A stretch of DNA of 64,000 bases from Lates calcarifer (lineage: Eukaryota > Chordata > Actinopteri > Centropomidae), in assembly GCF_001640805.2 (NCBI RefSeq), contig NC_066851.1, forward strand, positions 22,875,978 to 22,939,977. The letters run 5' to 3'. The notes beneath the pieces were generated by a model, which saw only the letters and a program-made list of their open reading frames with translations, did not search any database and was not told the DNA's origin. Below, one piece after another: positions 1 through 12,500 of this stretch. A program made the translations under genes and the position numbers. Within the stretch, counting starts at the first letter, position 1; each line of letters opens with the position of its first letter.

Positions 1-1924
1 CCCATACTCATCTGAAAAGGCTAACAGCCATTCAGATTTGTGCAAGCATGCATTCCTGGTAGATTACTGTGTAACATGAAAGCTGTATTTCTACTGTTTA
101 TATGGTGATTGTTGTGGCAGAGGATAAACTGATTGCCGCCATGATAACTTTCCAGGGCGCATAAATCCTTCCTCATAGTATTAGAAACCGCTGTGTGGTG
201 TTTTGGCATCTGATAAGTTTTCAGACTCCTGGATCTGTTATGCAAACTGTCCTCCTTCATTGTATTCACCATCCCTGCGGAACCTGAAACAACACGCCCC
301 CACCAACGCAGCCCCTTGTATTTTTGTAATTGCAGGGGTGTTTGTGGTCTGGAGGTCCAGTCATGCGCTTGTTTTTAAATACCTAATGTAGTGATGCACC
401 TTTGTTATATAGAACCACTCATCTCACGTCTTCACATGTTTAGACCGTAAAACGTTGAACTTTTGAGTAAAATGTACTTTAAGTCTTAAAGTCTTCTGTC
501 CCTGAAAGTAATAATGAGGTGATAAGTTAAACCGCCTTGACTCAGACAGACTTAAAAACACACACACACACAAAAATCAGTTTAGGAGGTGTTGTTTTCT
601 CCACAACTTGTCTTTTTGATTTTATTGAACAGACAAAAAAAAAGCGCCATCACATAGCTTTAAAACCATTGTTGATAATGATAAACAGAGTCAGGAAAAA
701 ACGGCTTCAATTTCATGGCCAATATAAACAGCTGCCTCCAGTTCTTGGGCTGAAGGATTGTCATCAATACTCTGGGTGATTAGCGCCTTTATAATGCTGC
801 TTAGCCTAGTTTCACTCACATCTCTGGCAACCGAGAAAACCTGTTGAGCACCATCTGATATGAGCACATTGTTCGGCTGCAGCTCAGGTTTCCACACTGT
901 CACCTTCCAGATACAGCTGGACACAAGCTCTGCAGTATTTTTACCAGGCTAACGCACACACCTGCTTCTGATTCACACACACATGCTGCATCAGCCGTGA
1001 TCACTGACAGGTCGGTTTGCTCATCCTCCCAGAGAAACGTCCACAACAGAGGAAGGCTGGATCCACTCATGAGGAAAAATGAAGGCTTTTATTTCAAAGC
1101 CTGATCTGTTTTCAGGAATTCATCAGTCAATACTTCAAAGATGCAGATGACCGAATGCTCCAAAAATGTTAGTATTTGGTTGGCAAATGGCAAATTCTCA
1201 TGATGATAATGCTCAGAAACCGATGAGATTCTTATGTCGGCGGTTTGGGAGGTTGTTGTGCACATTGTGGATGAAGGCTTTGCTCCTTGCTCAGCAAATG
1301 TCTGTTTATGGTTCTTTTTAAACAAAAAGAACTTGAATCTCTGCATGTTCCAGATGAGAATTATAGTCCATGATTCACAGTCACCAGTAGCTAACACAGT
1401 TACCTTCTATGTGTGATAATAGACTCTTAATCCTGCCCTGTATGTACAGAAATGCTCTGGACAATAGCATCTTAAAATCTCAAACATTCAGCCGACTTCT
1501 ATATTTTTGTTGTTGTCAATGAACCCCATCAAAGAAACAAAACCAACATGGTGTGTGATCACTGTAGTCTTTAACATAAGTGTGTGGGACTGAGTCAAAA
1601 TCAGGCTTTGGATACACACACACACACACACACTACTTTTTAGTAGGATACTGTTGATTTTTTTTTTTTTTTCATTTGTTGACAATAAGGAAAATATAGA
1701 AAATAATTGGTGGGATATCCCAAAACATTAGGATTCATCCTCTGGGTGATCAAGACTGATTCTTAATGAACTTAGATCTTAGCTTGGATTTGGTTCAAGT
1801 ACAAACTTATCAAGAACTAAGATAGCTCTGATCTCAATGACATCCAGATTTAAACTCACCGTCTTTTATTGTTCCATGTGTGAATCCTGTCAAACAGGAA
1901 ATAGCTACCAGATCCATGTGGTGA
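1..1924. other. Noncoding stretch, no gene seen
   Basis: No open frame here has a recognisable domain; the longest is about 100 codons and is shadowed by a frame on the other strand. Visible simple sequence is a short CA tract near 558-572, a (CA)10 tract at 1614-1633 and a 15-base T run at 1658-1672. Otherwise it is unique AT-leaning DNA. Confidence 0.7.
1614..1633. repeat. (CA)10 microsatellite
   Basis: Uninterrupted AC/CA dinucleotide tract of 20 bases, followed 24 bases later by a T run at 1658-1672. It produces a Cys-Val run in an open frame on the minus strand, which is an artefact. Confidence 0.9.
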
Positions 1925-2110
1925 GGAGTGAAAACATTACAAGCCGTGATGGCCGCATACCTCCTCTGATGCCGACTGCCGTAACAGCTGGAGGCCGAGC
2001 GTTAGCATCGAGTGTCATCATCTGTCTTTTCCTTTTTACGTCATTTAATGTGTTGACCTTTGACCTCTGAGCTCTCGGAGCTGATTGTTCAGCTCCACTC
2101 ACATTACCCC
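1925..2110. promoter_or_regulatory. Candidate regulatory block with DR1 nuclear-receptor site
   Basis: High-complexity, relatively CpG-rich block in AT-rich surroundings. It contains TTACGTCA at about 2036 (CRE-like) and TGACCTTTGACCT at 2054-2066. The latter is, on the minus strand, an exact direct repeat of AGGTCA with one spacer base (DR1), the site class bound by HNF4 and PPAR/RXR-type receptors. Motif presence is seen; regulatory function is inference. Confidence 0.35.
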
Positions 2111-2184
2111 TGCGTTTTTTACAGCAGTGAACCTCAACAGCTGATTTAACAGATTTACAGTGTTTCTAATGTTATTTAAGAAAA

Positions 2185-2300
2185 AGTGTAAGTATCAACA
2201 ACAAGATGTTAAGTAGCAAATGTAAAGGTACTCATTATATTGAGTAAAAAGTGCAATATTTCTTTCCAAGAAATGTTGGGAAGAATTTAAAGTAGCGTAA
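2185..2300. repeat. Fragment of a common teleost interspersed repeat
   Basis: The stretch with TACTCATTATATTGAGTAAA followed by AAGTGCAATATTTCTTTCC and then TAAAGTAGCGTAAC resembles a repeat frequent in fish genomes whose hallmark is AAAAGTGCAATATTTCT followed by AAGTATAAAGTAGCAT. The family name is not certain to me and no terminal repeats are visible, so this is probably a truncated old copy. Confidence 0.5.
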
Positions 2301-4019
2301 CGTTGTGCTTGTTAAGTGAAGCCATGTCTGGGTGGGTTTATTCTGGACACTCTGGTTTCTTCCTCCTCTTGGATGGTCTCATCTTATGGCTAATATTAGT
2401 GGCACCGTTGTGCTCTTGATTTAGTGACGTTACACTATTTCTTGGTGTGGAGCAGTGACTTCCTGGAGTCTCTGCTCTGCAACCAGCCATGAAATAGTCT
2501 GCTACAAACAAACAAGATGTAACCTGTTAATATTGAGCTGTAGAGTGGTAGGCAGATTTTGTAACCACTGGATACAGCGAGGCTAACTGTTCTCCCCTTT
2601 CAGTCTTTATTCTAAACTACCAGCTTCTGGCTGCTGCTTCATTCCATACAGTTATGAGAGTACTTTCAGTTTTGTCATTGAAATCTCTGCAAGAAAGCTA
2701 CTAAGCATATTTCCCAAAAAGCATTTGAGAAGTGGCTTTTGTCTGAATTCAGGGGTCAGCTCTGGTCCTGCATGATCCTGCACAGGATAAGCTGGTAGAG
2801 AAAATGGATGATGAATGGATGAATATAACTGATCCACAACCAGAACCAAACTCCAACTAACACATACAGTTATCTTCAAATTGTATGTATGTCTTTCTTT
2901 CTACAAGTGTTTTTATTTGAATTTTCATGGCCATGTGTGTGTGTGAGAATTTCAAAAATGCAAAGCTGAGACACTCATATGAATACCAGTCTCACACAAA
3001 GAACAGACAGTAAGTGTGTGCGTGTGTGTTGAAGACATACCATGCCTGATTATTCATGCTGTTAAGACAGTGGCTGAGCTTGAGGTCTGCAGCAGCTGTT
3101 CTTTTTGTCTATGCATGTGTATGTCTGTGTCTCAGAACAAAGTAATCATGAAGACCTTGTCGTATTGAACATCTGACCTGACTCACACACCCTGACTAGA
3201 CACAACTCATCTGATCATTACACACACCTCAGGTGAATGCAAAGAAACACATTGTGTGTAATATCTCTGAGTGCTGTAAGATTTAAAGTGAACACTCGTC
3301 GTCACATTTGATATATTTTTGTCATTGTTACTCTATCATCCAGTGGTGCATTCAAGGACAACCAAATGTTGGGAATTTAGTCAACTGCCTAAAAGCATGT
3401 GCATGGCCAAAATCAAACCCAGAGGACAAACATTAAGTAAAAACACATTTATCATTTTTAAAAGATGATTTTCTGAATTTGGTTCTTACAGAAAAAAGTC
3501 TGCACACAATTAAAGTGCTAGAAACTGTGTGTAGTAAATCAGCATTGCTTCAGGCAATGGTGTTATCTTGGTGTTGTGACCTTTGCACACCAAACAGTAA
3601 ACCAAAACGGCTACCCAAGACACTGCATCACCTCTAATCCCATCTCACGTCACGCTTCCCAGAGAACGGATTAGTCGGTTCTGTTTGGATCTGTTACCTG
3701 GAAACAACACGACAGAGCTGATTTCCACTGACTCTCCAAATCTGCCAATCATATTTACAGAGCTGTTTAACTGAGGTGTTGGTAAATGAATCAGACGCAC
3801 TCACGCCTACATGACTGCTACCAGAAAAATAACAGTGAGCAACTTTGTGTCCTCAGCGTGTTTCAAAACCGTCCTGATGTGGTTTGCAAGTATAAAACAA
3901 TCATTATAGTTTTTTTGTTAAATTTACATTAGAATTTATTGTGCACAAAAAGAATAACAAGATTTAAAGCCCATATGTGTAGTTTCTGTGCCACACTGCT
4001 ATCTGTCACAGTGTCTTTT
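2301..4019. other. Noncoding stretch, no gene seen
   Basis: No supportable exon. The DNA is unique and AT-rich with only short GT-rich spots (around 2936-2946 and 3012-3030). No repeat family recognised. Confidence 0.65.
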
Positions 4020-4085
4020 TCATACTCACCACCGGGGGCATCAGAGTCTGAAATTTTGAAATCTGCATATAGTGGCTTTAACAAG
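4020..4085. repeat. Possible teleost repeat remnant
   Basis: Contains CACCGGGGGCATCAGAGTC followed by CTGCATATAGTGGCTTTAA. The CACCGGGGGC and CATAGTGGCTTTAA wording occurs together in a small repeat common in fish. Only this short piece is recognisable. Confidence 0.35.
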
Positions 4086-5499
4086 ACTTTCATAAAGTAA
4101 ATACAGTCTGTTCATATTTCTGTCTGTATTGTTTCATATTCATTAGTTTAATTAATAATGTAATTAGTTATCCATTTTTACGTGTTTAGGTTTAAACAGT
4201 GATTTCCAACCAACAGGTCAGAACCCTTCCAGAAATAATTCTGATACAGGGTGACTAACAGTACACAAAATTCTGTTCATTTATTTCTGACTTTTTCTAG
4301 TTTTATGCATTTTCTCAAGAAATATAAAACAGCTTTACCTTCTCATGCCCGTACCAGTCTAAGAGAAAATCACTCACAGGCACATGCAACTCATAATAAG
4401 GGGCTGCCAGCAGACACTGATTCATATTAAGAGGTTACAAACCAGAAGATCTGGGATTCACTGTTTACAAAAGCACCGGACAATAATTTGTATTGTGAAA
4501 TTACAGATTTTTATGGGAAATAAGTTTCCTTTGTAGATAATCCAGTCATTGCTCTGACAAGTCCTCATTTACAAATCTACTTATCACTGATCAGTCTTGT
4601 CTTAACAAATCGGCATCATGATGAACAAACATCAGTGTCCTGGGTTCAGTTTGGCGATGTACTGTGTGGGAACCAACAGTTTTTTCCACACAACAGTAAT
4701 TTGATGTTTGCTGTGGTGAATCTGGTGAAACCATGACAAACTTTCTCAAGACATTCACCAAAACCAATAATCACCCTTCTTGATTGTTGAGGAGATAAAA
4801 CTGGATTATTTATCTTTTAATCTACAGACAAGAGAACAAGAGCTAGGTGACTCCAAATGGCTCCTCATGTCTACCAATTATTCTGTCTTCACAAATGGCC
4901 TCAGACCGGAACATCAACAAGTCGAAGGGAAGAGATTATCCAGAGCGTGGGAGATGTATTTTTATATTTTATCTTGGATTCTGGTTCTTGATCTAATAAT
5001 TATCCTTTCACAGGCTGGTGGACTGCCAACACAAACCTGAGAGTTTGGTGTAATTCATCACTGATCCTCTGGAGGAATGAGAGAAAAACATCCTGTCGTA
5101 AGAGACAGGAACCTTTGTTTGTCATGTTTCAGTTTGTCAGCAGTGAGACTGTGCTATGTGCTGGTCTTCACCTAGCTCTCCCTGCTACAAAGCAGATACT
5201 CATAAATGTTTTTTTTAAATAATGTCTGGGCTCAGTGTTGAGAGATATGAAGAAACTCGAAAATGACCAGTGCAGGAACTGCACAGTCAACCTCTCCCTC
5301 AAAATTATGTTTATATCCTTCTTAGCAATAGCAAATAACTTTTGGAGGAAACACAATCCTGGATTAGGTTTTCTGCAAATAAGGAAATGTTGGTTAATTT
5401 ATCCAGCAAGATGCAAAATATTGCTCATGGCAGTATCTGCAAAACGATGACTGACAAAACTTTTTCTACAGAAACCACTCATAGCAACTAAATCATGAT
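4086..5499. other. Noncoding stretch, no gene seen
   Basis: An 86-codon open frame at 4780-5040 (+) has no recognisable domain and no splice context that would make it an exon. Nothing else stands out. Confidence 0.6.
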
Positions 5500-5830
5500 A
5501 AAAGATTGTTTTTATAGTTCTGTTTAGGTGCTTAGTTAAGGTTAGAGAAAGACTGTGGTTATGGTTTAATACTAAAAAAGTAAACGTGACTTGAGGCAGG
5601 ATCAGTTTATTTTATTAACCTGTAACTAAAACAGTCTTTCCCTGACCTTAACCAAACACATGTAGCACACAAACCACAGTGGCGTCAGCCCGCTGGTATA
5701 AAAGTCCTGCATTTAACATCCACCATTCTTCCCAACCGCCTCCCTACGACTTCCGTGCAGAGCAAGAATGTAGCACCACCTACGAAAAAATGTTGCATGT
5801 GAACGTAATCCAGGCAGCAATTATGTTTCT
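5500..5830. mobile_element. Foldback (MITE-like) repeat with GTTAAGGTTAG arms
   Basis: Two inverted arms are visible: 5531-5556 reads CTTAGTTAAGGTTAGAGAAA then GACTGT, and the reverse complement of 5631-5655 matches it in 22 of 25 positions. The arms enclose a loop of about 74 bases. GGTTAAGGTTAGGGAAAGA wording is typical of a teleost interspersed repeat; a second foldback with the same arm core lies at 41590-41918. The following CACCTACGAAAAAATGTTGC-type segment (about 5778-5830) appears to belong to the same element. No coding capacity. Confidence 0.55.
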
Positions 5831-6600
5831 CACCAAAACATTATCATTTGACTCTTAAGAAATGCGTCATTAGTTTCATGTTCCATCAACAAACCAGAAG
5901 GACCCTCTGCTCTCCATATTAGCTCAAACTGAAGTTCATTTGAAATGTCTACGTGGCGTACTTCATTCATTTCAATTCAGTCAGGTATAAACATGAAGTC
6001 CATGTAAATCAAATGAAAGCACGGCAAGTATAAATCAAAAAACATTTGTATCGGTGAGGCTAATCAAAGCTAGCAATGACACAGAGCAGAACTATATGAA
6101 TCTTTGCTAATATTCATGCTCACGCTTTCTTTTTGTGTTTTAAGTACATTATGTTAACTGTACTATCAATAGTTGGAAGGATTATAATTGCATTCAGACT
6201 AACCTGATGTGAAGACAGGTTAACAAATCTACTGAAAAATGTAGAGACTTGTAGGTGCATGTGCTGTTGGTCAGAAGAATTGTGACTGAAGCTAAATAAA
6301 CTAAATACAGAAATGCAATGAGGACAACTTTTTCAGTGTGATTCCAAGCAAAGAAAATGAACAGTAAGTGCTAGTTTGAGAGAAAAAACAGTTGTCAGTG
6401 GGCCATAAGTAGTTTGGAAATCTACCAGCCACATATTTTCTGTCAGCGTCCATACACCAGAATGTCAACAACTGAAGCACGTGTGGGAGATGCAGCATAT
6501 TTTGATATTTCAATGGAGTCTGTATTAATCTGGTGATTACTCCCATGAAAACCTGCCAACGCAAACCGCTGCATCCAATGGGTTCCAGCACTGTCTCAAA
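5831..6600. other. Noncoding stretch, no gene seen
   Basis: AT-rich unique DNA. A 96-codon open frame at 6301-6591 on the minus strand has no recognisable features and is taken as chance. Confidence 0.6.
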
Positions 6601-7130
6601 TCAAAACCACTTTTTCTCTTGGTCGCTGATCCTCGATGAAAGAGAAGGACGGCTCAGTGTGACAGAGACTTATGAGTGATTAATACTCTGAGGTGTGCTG
6701 CTTTGTTCATCTTTTGAACATTACTGTCAGTGAGCTAAACCCTCTTCCCTGCCTAAACACGCCGCCTTCACTGTGCCTACCTGTGCTTGTCTGGGCAAAC
6801 AGCAGGCGAGTGCATTCAGACCGAGAGTGTTTCAGCGATGGGTGAAATACTCTGGCACAGAATAAACATCTTTTACACATAGCCGCGGGGGCCCATGCAC
6901 TGTTTGAGTGACTCAACAAGAGAACCTGCATGAGTGGGCGATTTGGCTTTTTCTCTCTGTCTTTAATGCAAAGGAGAGGCTACTGGCGGCACACCCCTAT
7001 CTGAGGGCTTCGCTGGCAACTTCCTGCAAAGATCCTGCAAGAATAGAAGCGCCACGGAAGAGAAGAAAAGAACAGTGCTTTAAATGCTTTGACCTTTCGT
7101 TCGCCTTGACATAAGTTTGAGCTGTATAAA
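6601..7130. promoter_or_regulatory. Candidate conserved noncoding element
   Basis: About 500 bases of high-complexity sequence without simple repeats, richer in CpG than its flanks (for example the GCCGCGGGGGCCC patch near 6884). It has T-rich segments next to short motif-dense stretches such as TGAGTGATTAATACTCTGAG near 6672. This texture is typical of teleost conserved noncoding elements, but conservation cannot be tested here. Confidence 0.3.
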
Positions 7131-8049
7131 AGGCATACGAGGTCATATAATCCTGTAATTCATTCTGAAGATGTTATCTCTCTAGATGATGAAGGACGTC
7201 AAAGAATTCTACAGATGCCTATAGAATTTGAGGATGTTCAATTGAAACCAGTGGCATTTTCCCCCTTTCAAGATGTTGTCGTGTGAAAAGTCCCAAGATA
7301 AAATGATGGTAGAGATAAGATAAAGGCGACAGAAAAAAGGGAGATGATTTCCTGTTGACCCGTCTTTTTCATTTACTGTGACTGTTGCTGTTGTTCTGAC
7401 ACAAACCAGGGGCGCGTCCCCATTGGCTAATGAGTTTTTGAGACAGCTCAGTGCCCCAGATGTTTCTCCGTGCATCAAGTGCAAGTCTTGGTTTTGGCCG
7501 ACACGTATGTATGTGACATATTCAATCAGTACTTGCAGTTCTTGTAGGAATCCAGTGAAGTTAGTAGATAGCAGTGAATGCACAGTGCTGCTGCTTCGCC
7601 AAAGTCGAAATTTACTCTTGATGCAACAAGGAACGAACAACTTCTGCGGCACTGTCACCTAAAAACTCATCAGCCAGTGGTTTGTGTCAGAATTGCAAAC
7701 AAAAATTCACACATTGAAAACAAGAGACGCTGACATTGTAACTGCAAAACTGCTATATGCTTCTTGTCATAAGAAAATTCCTAAAACAACAGTGAGGCCC
7801 TGCATCTAACGCTCTCTCTTAGCTGGCAGACCCTGCCACATAAATAAAAGATTAAATTCCAGCCTAAGATGATCATAGAGTGTTGCAGATACTTGTGAAA
7901 GGTGGGACGTGCAGACTTGTCAATAAATCAAACTAATTATATTACCCTGGTGTAATTATCATAAATAAATAAAACCACAGTGAAGCTGGCCAGTAGCCTC
8001 TATCTCATACCTGTTGTATTCAGTGATTTCTCAGCATTAAGAATGCATT
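7131..8049. other. Noncoding stretch, no gene seen
   Basis: Contains a 149-codon open frame on the minus strand (7209-7658) that overlaps a 94-codon frame on the plus strand. Neither has a recognisable domain or codon pattern, so I do not call a gene. The rest is AT-rich. Confidence 0.6.
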
Positions 8050-8232
8050 CCTTACAAACCCTGTTGTTGCCTCCTTTTTGGAGATTGAGTAATTGAGATT
8101 GTCTTTACCACCACTGCGCACACCACAACACTTATTATAACTGTCCTTTAGCACCAATATACCAAGACAAATTCCTTGTATGTGCAAACTTACTTGGCAA
8201 TAAAGTCTGATTCTGATTCTGATTCTGATTCT
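8050..8232 (+). mobile_element. LINE 3' end (CR1/L2-type) with hexamer tail
   Basis: The block ends with TTCCTTGTATGTGCAAAC, then TTGGCAATAAAGTCTGATTC and four copies of an ATTCTG-type hexamer ending at 8232. This arrangement is the usual 3' terminus of 5'-truncated CR1/L2-group LINEs in fish. Only the noncoding 3' region remains; no reverse-transcriptase segment is visible upstream. Subfamily is not assigned. Confidence 0.75.
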
Positions 8233-9170
8233 GCCAGTGAGAGAGATTTTAAAAAAGCTTTTTTATCGTTTGTCTGTTCATGCTGACAAAACAGCGCCCT
8301 CTCTCTGGGGCTTCTGCAGTCAAGCAATCGAGCAGATTTCCCACAAGATCCAGTCCAAAACCATAGAGTTTAAACTGTGGTATAGAGGCTAGAAAGGGTT
8401 TTGTTAGTTTAATTATACTTTCACAGTAAATTTGGTAGCGATGCATTGCTGTTGAAATGCCAAATGTCACACTTTCAGTACCACTATTGTCTCTGGTCTC
8501 CTTGTCATTCAGTCCAAAGCTGAGGTTCCCAGAGGAAGAGGATTGTTTCTGAGTCCGACGTGTGGTTCGGTGGAAAAAGTTCCCACCTTTGTGCTGTCAG
8601 GATTCACAGGCCTCGCTCTGGCTCGGCTGCTCCGTAATGGCCTCTTCCACTCTTGTTCTCACATGTTAACTTCGGTTTGGCCCAGAAAATGAATGGGCAC
8701 TTCCTTCAACATAAAGTGGAAAGCAGCGTGTCTGCTTTTTCCGGTGGTTTGGTAATCATCACCTCTCAGTTTCTGATGATTTGCTAAGCGTCGTGTTTGA
8801 AAACCACTTACTGCATCATTTGTTCAAACTCTCTGTCAGTTTCAAATCTAGTCAAGATGGGGAGCGGGCGCAGAGCCACAGCGAGTGAAAGCAAGACGTT
8901 TGTGTGTGGGTCTGTGTGTGTCATAACATGTCAGCAGTCCTGTGTGCTCTGTTATCCATATGAACAGTATGTTTCAGCAGCTCTGAGTCTGTGTGTTAAC
9001 ATGTTTGTGCACAGTGTGTATGTGCACGTGCATGTGCATGTCAGCAAAAGTGTGGAAAGGTTAGAGTAGAGGTTGTTTTTATGTCATTCAGATTATTATA
9101 CAGTAGCTCTGCTTGGAAAGGCCCTAAATGACTCAGTGTATGAGTGTGTTTGTTCCTGTTCTTCTGTCTT
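8233..9170. other. Noncoding stretch with cryptic GT-rich DNA
   Basis: No supportable exon. From about 8899 to 9060 the sequence is rich in interrupted TGTG and TGCATGTG units, which produce a 90-codon open frame of no significance. Confidence 0.6.
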
Positions 9171-9580
9171 TGTGAGGACCAATTCCAAGAAGAGTGAAGA
9201 CATTTTAGAAAGTGAAAATAATTCTGGAACGTCTATAATTTTGGGAAGTGAGGATAATTTTTTAAAATATGAAAATATTGTGACATTTTTGAGAAATGTG
9301 GAAATTTCTTTTGGAAGTGAAGACATTTTTGGAAAATAGAGACAATTTGTAAAAGTGACATTTTCATGGACACTGGAAAGTGAAGACATTTTTGGAGTGG
9401 GGATATTTTGTCCTCTTCTTTTCAAATGGCTGTCTGAGGGTTCAGACTGAGTTAAGGTTAGAATTATGTTTAGGTTAAGGTTAAGGTTTGGGGTTAGGGG
9501 AACATACTATGTCAGTGAGGGTCCTTACCATTATGGCACTGACGTACAAGAGTGTTTGAGTGTGAGTGTGTGAGTGTTTG
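9171..9580 (+). repeat. Degenerate GAGGACATTTTGG repeat with GGTTAGGG tail
   Basis: Several diverged units built on AGTGAAGACATTTTTGGAA occur between about 9196 and 9400, each roughly 20-30 bases apart. They are followed by TTCAAATGGCTGTCTGAGGG and a GGTTAAGGTTAAGG run, then GTCAGTGAGGGTCCTTACC and TG-rich DNA. The whole order matches a repeat common in teleosts that is often joined to GT microsatellites. A shorter copy lies at 32431-32545. Open frames on both strands here are repeat artefacts. Confidence 0.7.
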
Positions 9581-12500
9581 AGGAATCTCAAGGTGAACTG
9601 GAGAAATTCATACAAACACAGTTACGATAAGTGTGTGTGTTCAGTAGTTGTAAATAGTTACTGCACTTAAAGTTACTGTTCACAGGCCATAATGGAAACG
9701 TAAAAGCTCAGCATTAGCCAATAATTACTGTCACTTCCTATAAATTAGCTGTGAACAACATAAGATTGATAGGTTTGTGGCCTAGTCAGATGGAGATGAA
9801 TTAAACAGCTCTTTTAAGTTGTTATGTTAATCACTTCTGTGGTTTTTCTGTTTTGGGTAATTGAAAATTGCAACATCGGCCTCGGTGCAGTCATTTGCCA
9901 AATGTGGATTTGAACTTGTTTAACACTCAACACTATTCATCTGCTTTGGCTCCTCAGACTATAGACCACTGCCTTTTCACCTAACTTTCACCTGACTTGT
10001 ACTTTTCAATGACCTGAATCAGAAATGCTTATTAACTTTCTTCATAGAGAGTCGAAGAGTTGAACTGAGCGTCAGAAACACACAAGTTGAACATCAACTA
10101 AAAGGGACTAAACTAAAAGACATACATGAGTTACAAGTTGTGACACGTCATGTCAACACAAAATGGAACTAATTGACCAGTAATGATAAATTTATCCTTC
10201 TAATATTCATTTCTCTGTCATAATGTGTGTAGATGTTTCAGTCTATATCTGGTGACAACATTAAATGGGGTGGATGTCAGGATACTACTGTAGGTCTACA
10301 AAAGGAAACCGTTGTAAGGAGTCTTGAGACAAACCGTGCTGACCAGCTGATACATACAGTATATATGGAATAGAAATATGAATTGTGGTTTTGAAGTGAG
10401 CACCCAGTTGGCACAGCAGCCCCGCCACTCACAAGACAGCTCATTAGAGTACATATGACAAAGAACTGACCAGACTATCGAGTTGAGTTATCACAGTGCT
10501 GTGTTGTGGACCAGTGAGGCTGTGTCTTGTGATGCAGGTTGCATTGTTGGCAGCACCAAACTCCATCACTACATCAATACAGGTATGAGGGGAGCTTTGG
10601 TGTGGTGTTTAAATTCCAAAAGGCGGTTAGGTTTTATTCCAAAACAAAGTCATTAGTACTTGAACAACGTTCCTGCTATGCCCTGCAGATAAACTGTGGG
10701 GCAGTAAAAACCTGTAAAAAACTGTTCACCCTTTGTAAGATGATTTTTTTTTACAGCCTGCCAAGAACTGAACTGGAGAGCTGAACAGCTCCAGACTGTC
10801 TGTGGGAGTGGCAGACTGAAGACTGGCTCCTAATGCTAGACCCTGAAATTCCCATTCCTCACACACATCCACACACACCTTATGTATACACAGGTGTACA
10901 TGTACACATGAACCCTGACACATGTATCAGTCTGCACCACACTACATCACTGCCTCGCATGCAGACACAAACACACATGTATACACACACCTCACTGTCA
11001 TTAGAGCGCCCACTGACACGCACCCTTTCCTCCCTCTCATTATCAATGCTCTCTGGCACCAAACTCCAGGTAAAAGAAGACCAAAGCAGAGCACCCTCAT
11101 TACTATCTGAGCCTAATACAATAACTACCACGTACGTCCGCTCTGTCTGTCCCGACCTCAGCAGAGTCTAACCCCTTAACTGACTCCACCCTGCAAGTTA
11201 TTATCATAAGTTACATTTTGACTTTTATGCAGTGGCTGCAGTACTTTTTCATTTTTTGGTGGTTTGTAGTTTTCATTTCTGTTTGTTCTCCTAAAATCTT
11301 TGTAGCTTCAACACTTAAACAGCATAACAGGGACTAGCAGGACATGCAACAGACTTATTTTATCAAAACAACAACACCTAACCCTACGTGTCTCACCAAA
11401 TCATCTAAATCAAATATTTGAAAGAGAAAGTACTAAAAAAAAAGAGGGAGTTCAGTGTCCAAATCCACACAACAGTCAAACCATATTATTGTCTCTGCCC
11501 TGCCAGGAAAATAATTCTGATTTAAGTGGTGCACTTACAGTAAGTAATGTTTAAGGCTCATGTACTTGAGTTTCAGTTTAGTCCCACTTCCTTTCCAAAC
11601 AAAGAAATTACACCCAAAGTGATATTTTGCAGTTCAGTATTTTGGTTGAAACTTTCCGTCATCACTCTGCACATGTGCACGATGATTCTGAGAGTTAATG
11701 GAAATAAAGTGGACACATCAAGAGAGCTAATGTTCAGAGTACTGTTAAACCAGAGAGTGGAAAGCTCATTTTATGTAGTTGTCCCCAAGTCAGCCATTAA
11801 ATGGACTGTTGACATGTCAAAGATGTTTTGCCCAGTGCATGCTGGGATAAATCTCGATGCCTCACTACGTCAAAAAGGGAGAAAACTATTAAAATGCTGC
11901 ACAATCACATTTATGTAATAATGTTAATGCAAAGCTGTATTTGTTAATAGATGGAGTCCTTATTAATGTTGCTGATGAAGCAATCCAAGGGTCCATTTAG
12001 TATCAATACTTCATTGGAGGTGATGCTGTTTAATGCTATGAAAATAATCATTGATTTATTTTGGTTAACTTGGATCAAGGACAAAATTATCAGCTTTTTC
12101 ATAAGACTGTAGGAGGAACATTTCTGGCTGGAGCTTATGAAACAGACGCCAATATAAGATGTGGAACAGGACCTCAGCTTTATATGAAAAACAGCTTTTT
12201 CACCTGATGAAATTCAGGCTGTCTGCTATAATTTGGATCTATCGATGGATAGATTCATCAAATTGTAACATGAAAATTTGGAGAAATATCTTAATACAAA
12301 ACTGTCAGTCATAATACTGGACAACTTGCTTATGTTATTTAAGAGGGTGATGGATCTTCTGAGAAGTCAAACAAGACATTCTCACTTTCACAGCTGTGAA
12401 ATTAGAAGTTTCATATTTTGCATATTTTCAACAGTTTTGATTCCTGCACAGGTGCTACTGGTTAAATGCTTCCATGTACATCATGAAAGAAAAGCAACTG

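Noticed and set aside
7209..7658. 149-codon minus-strand frame
   Set aside because: Opposed by a 94-codon plus-strand frame and without any recognisable motif.
9455..9500. GGTTAGGG-like run as an interstitial telomere
   Set aside because: Only a few imperfect units, and the run is a standard part of the adjoining interspersed repeat.
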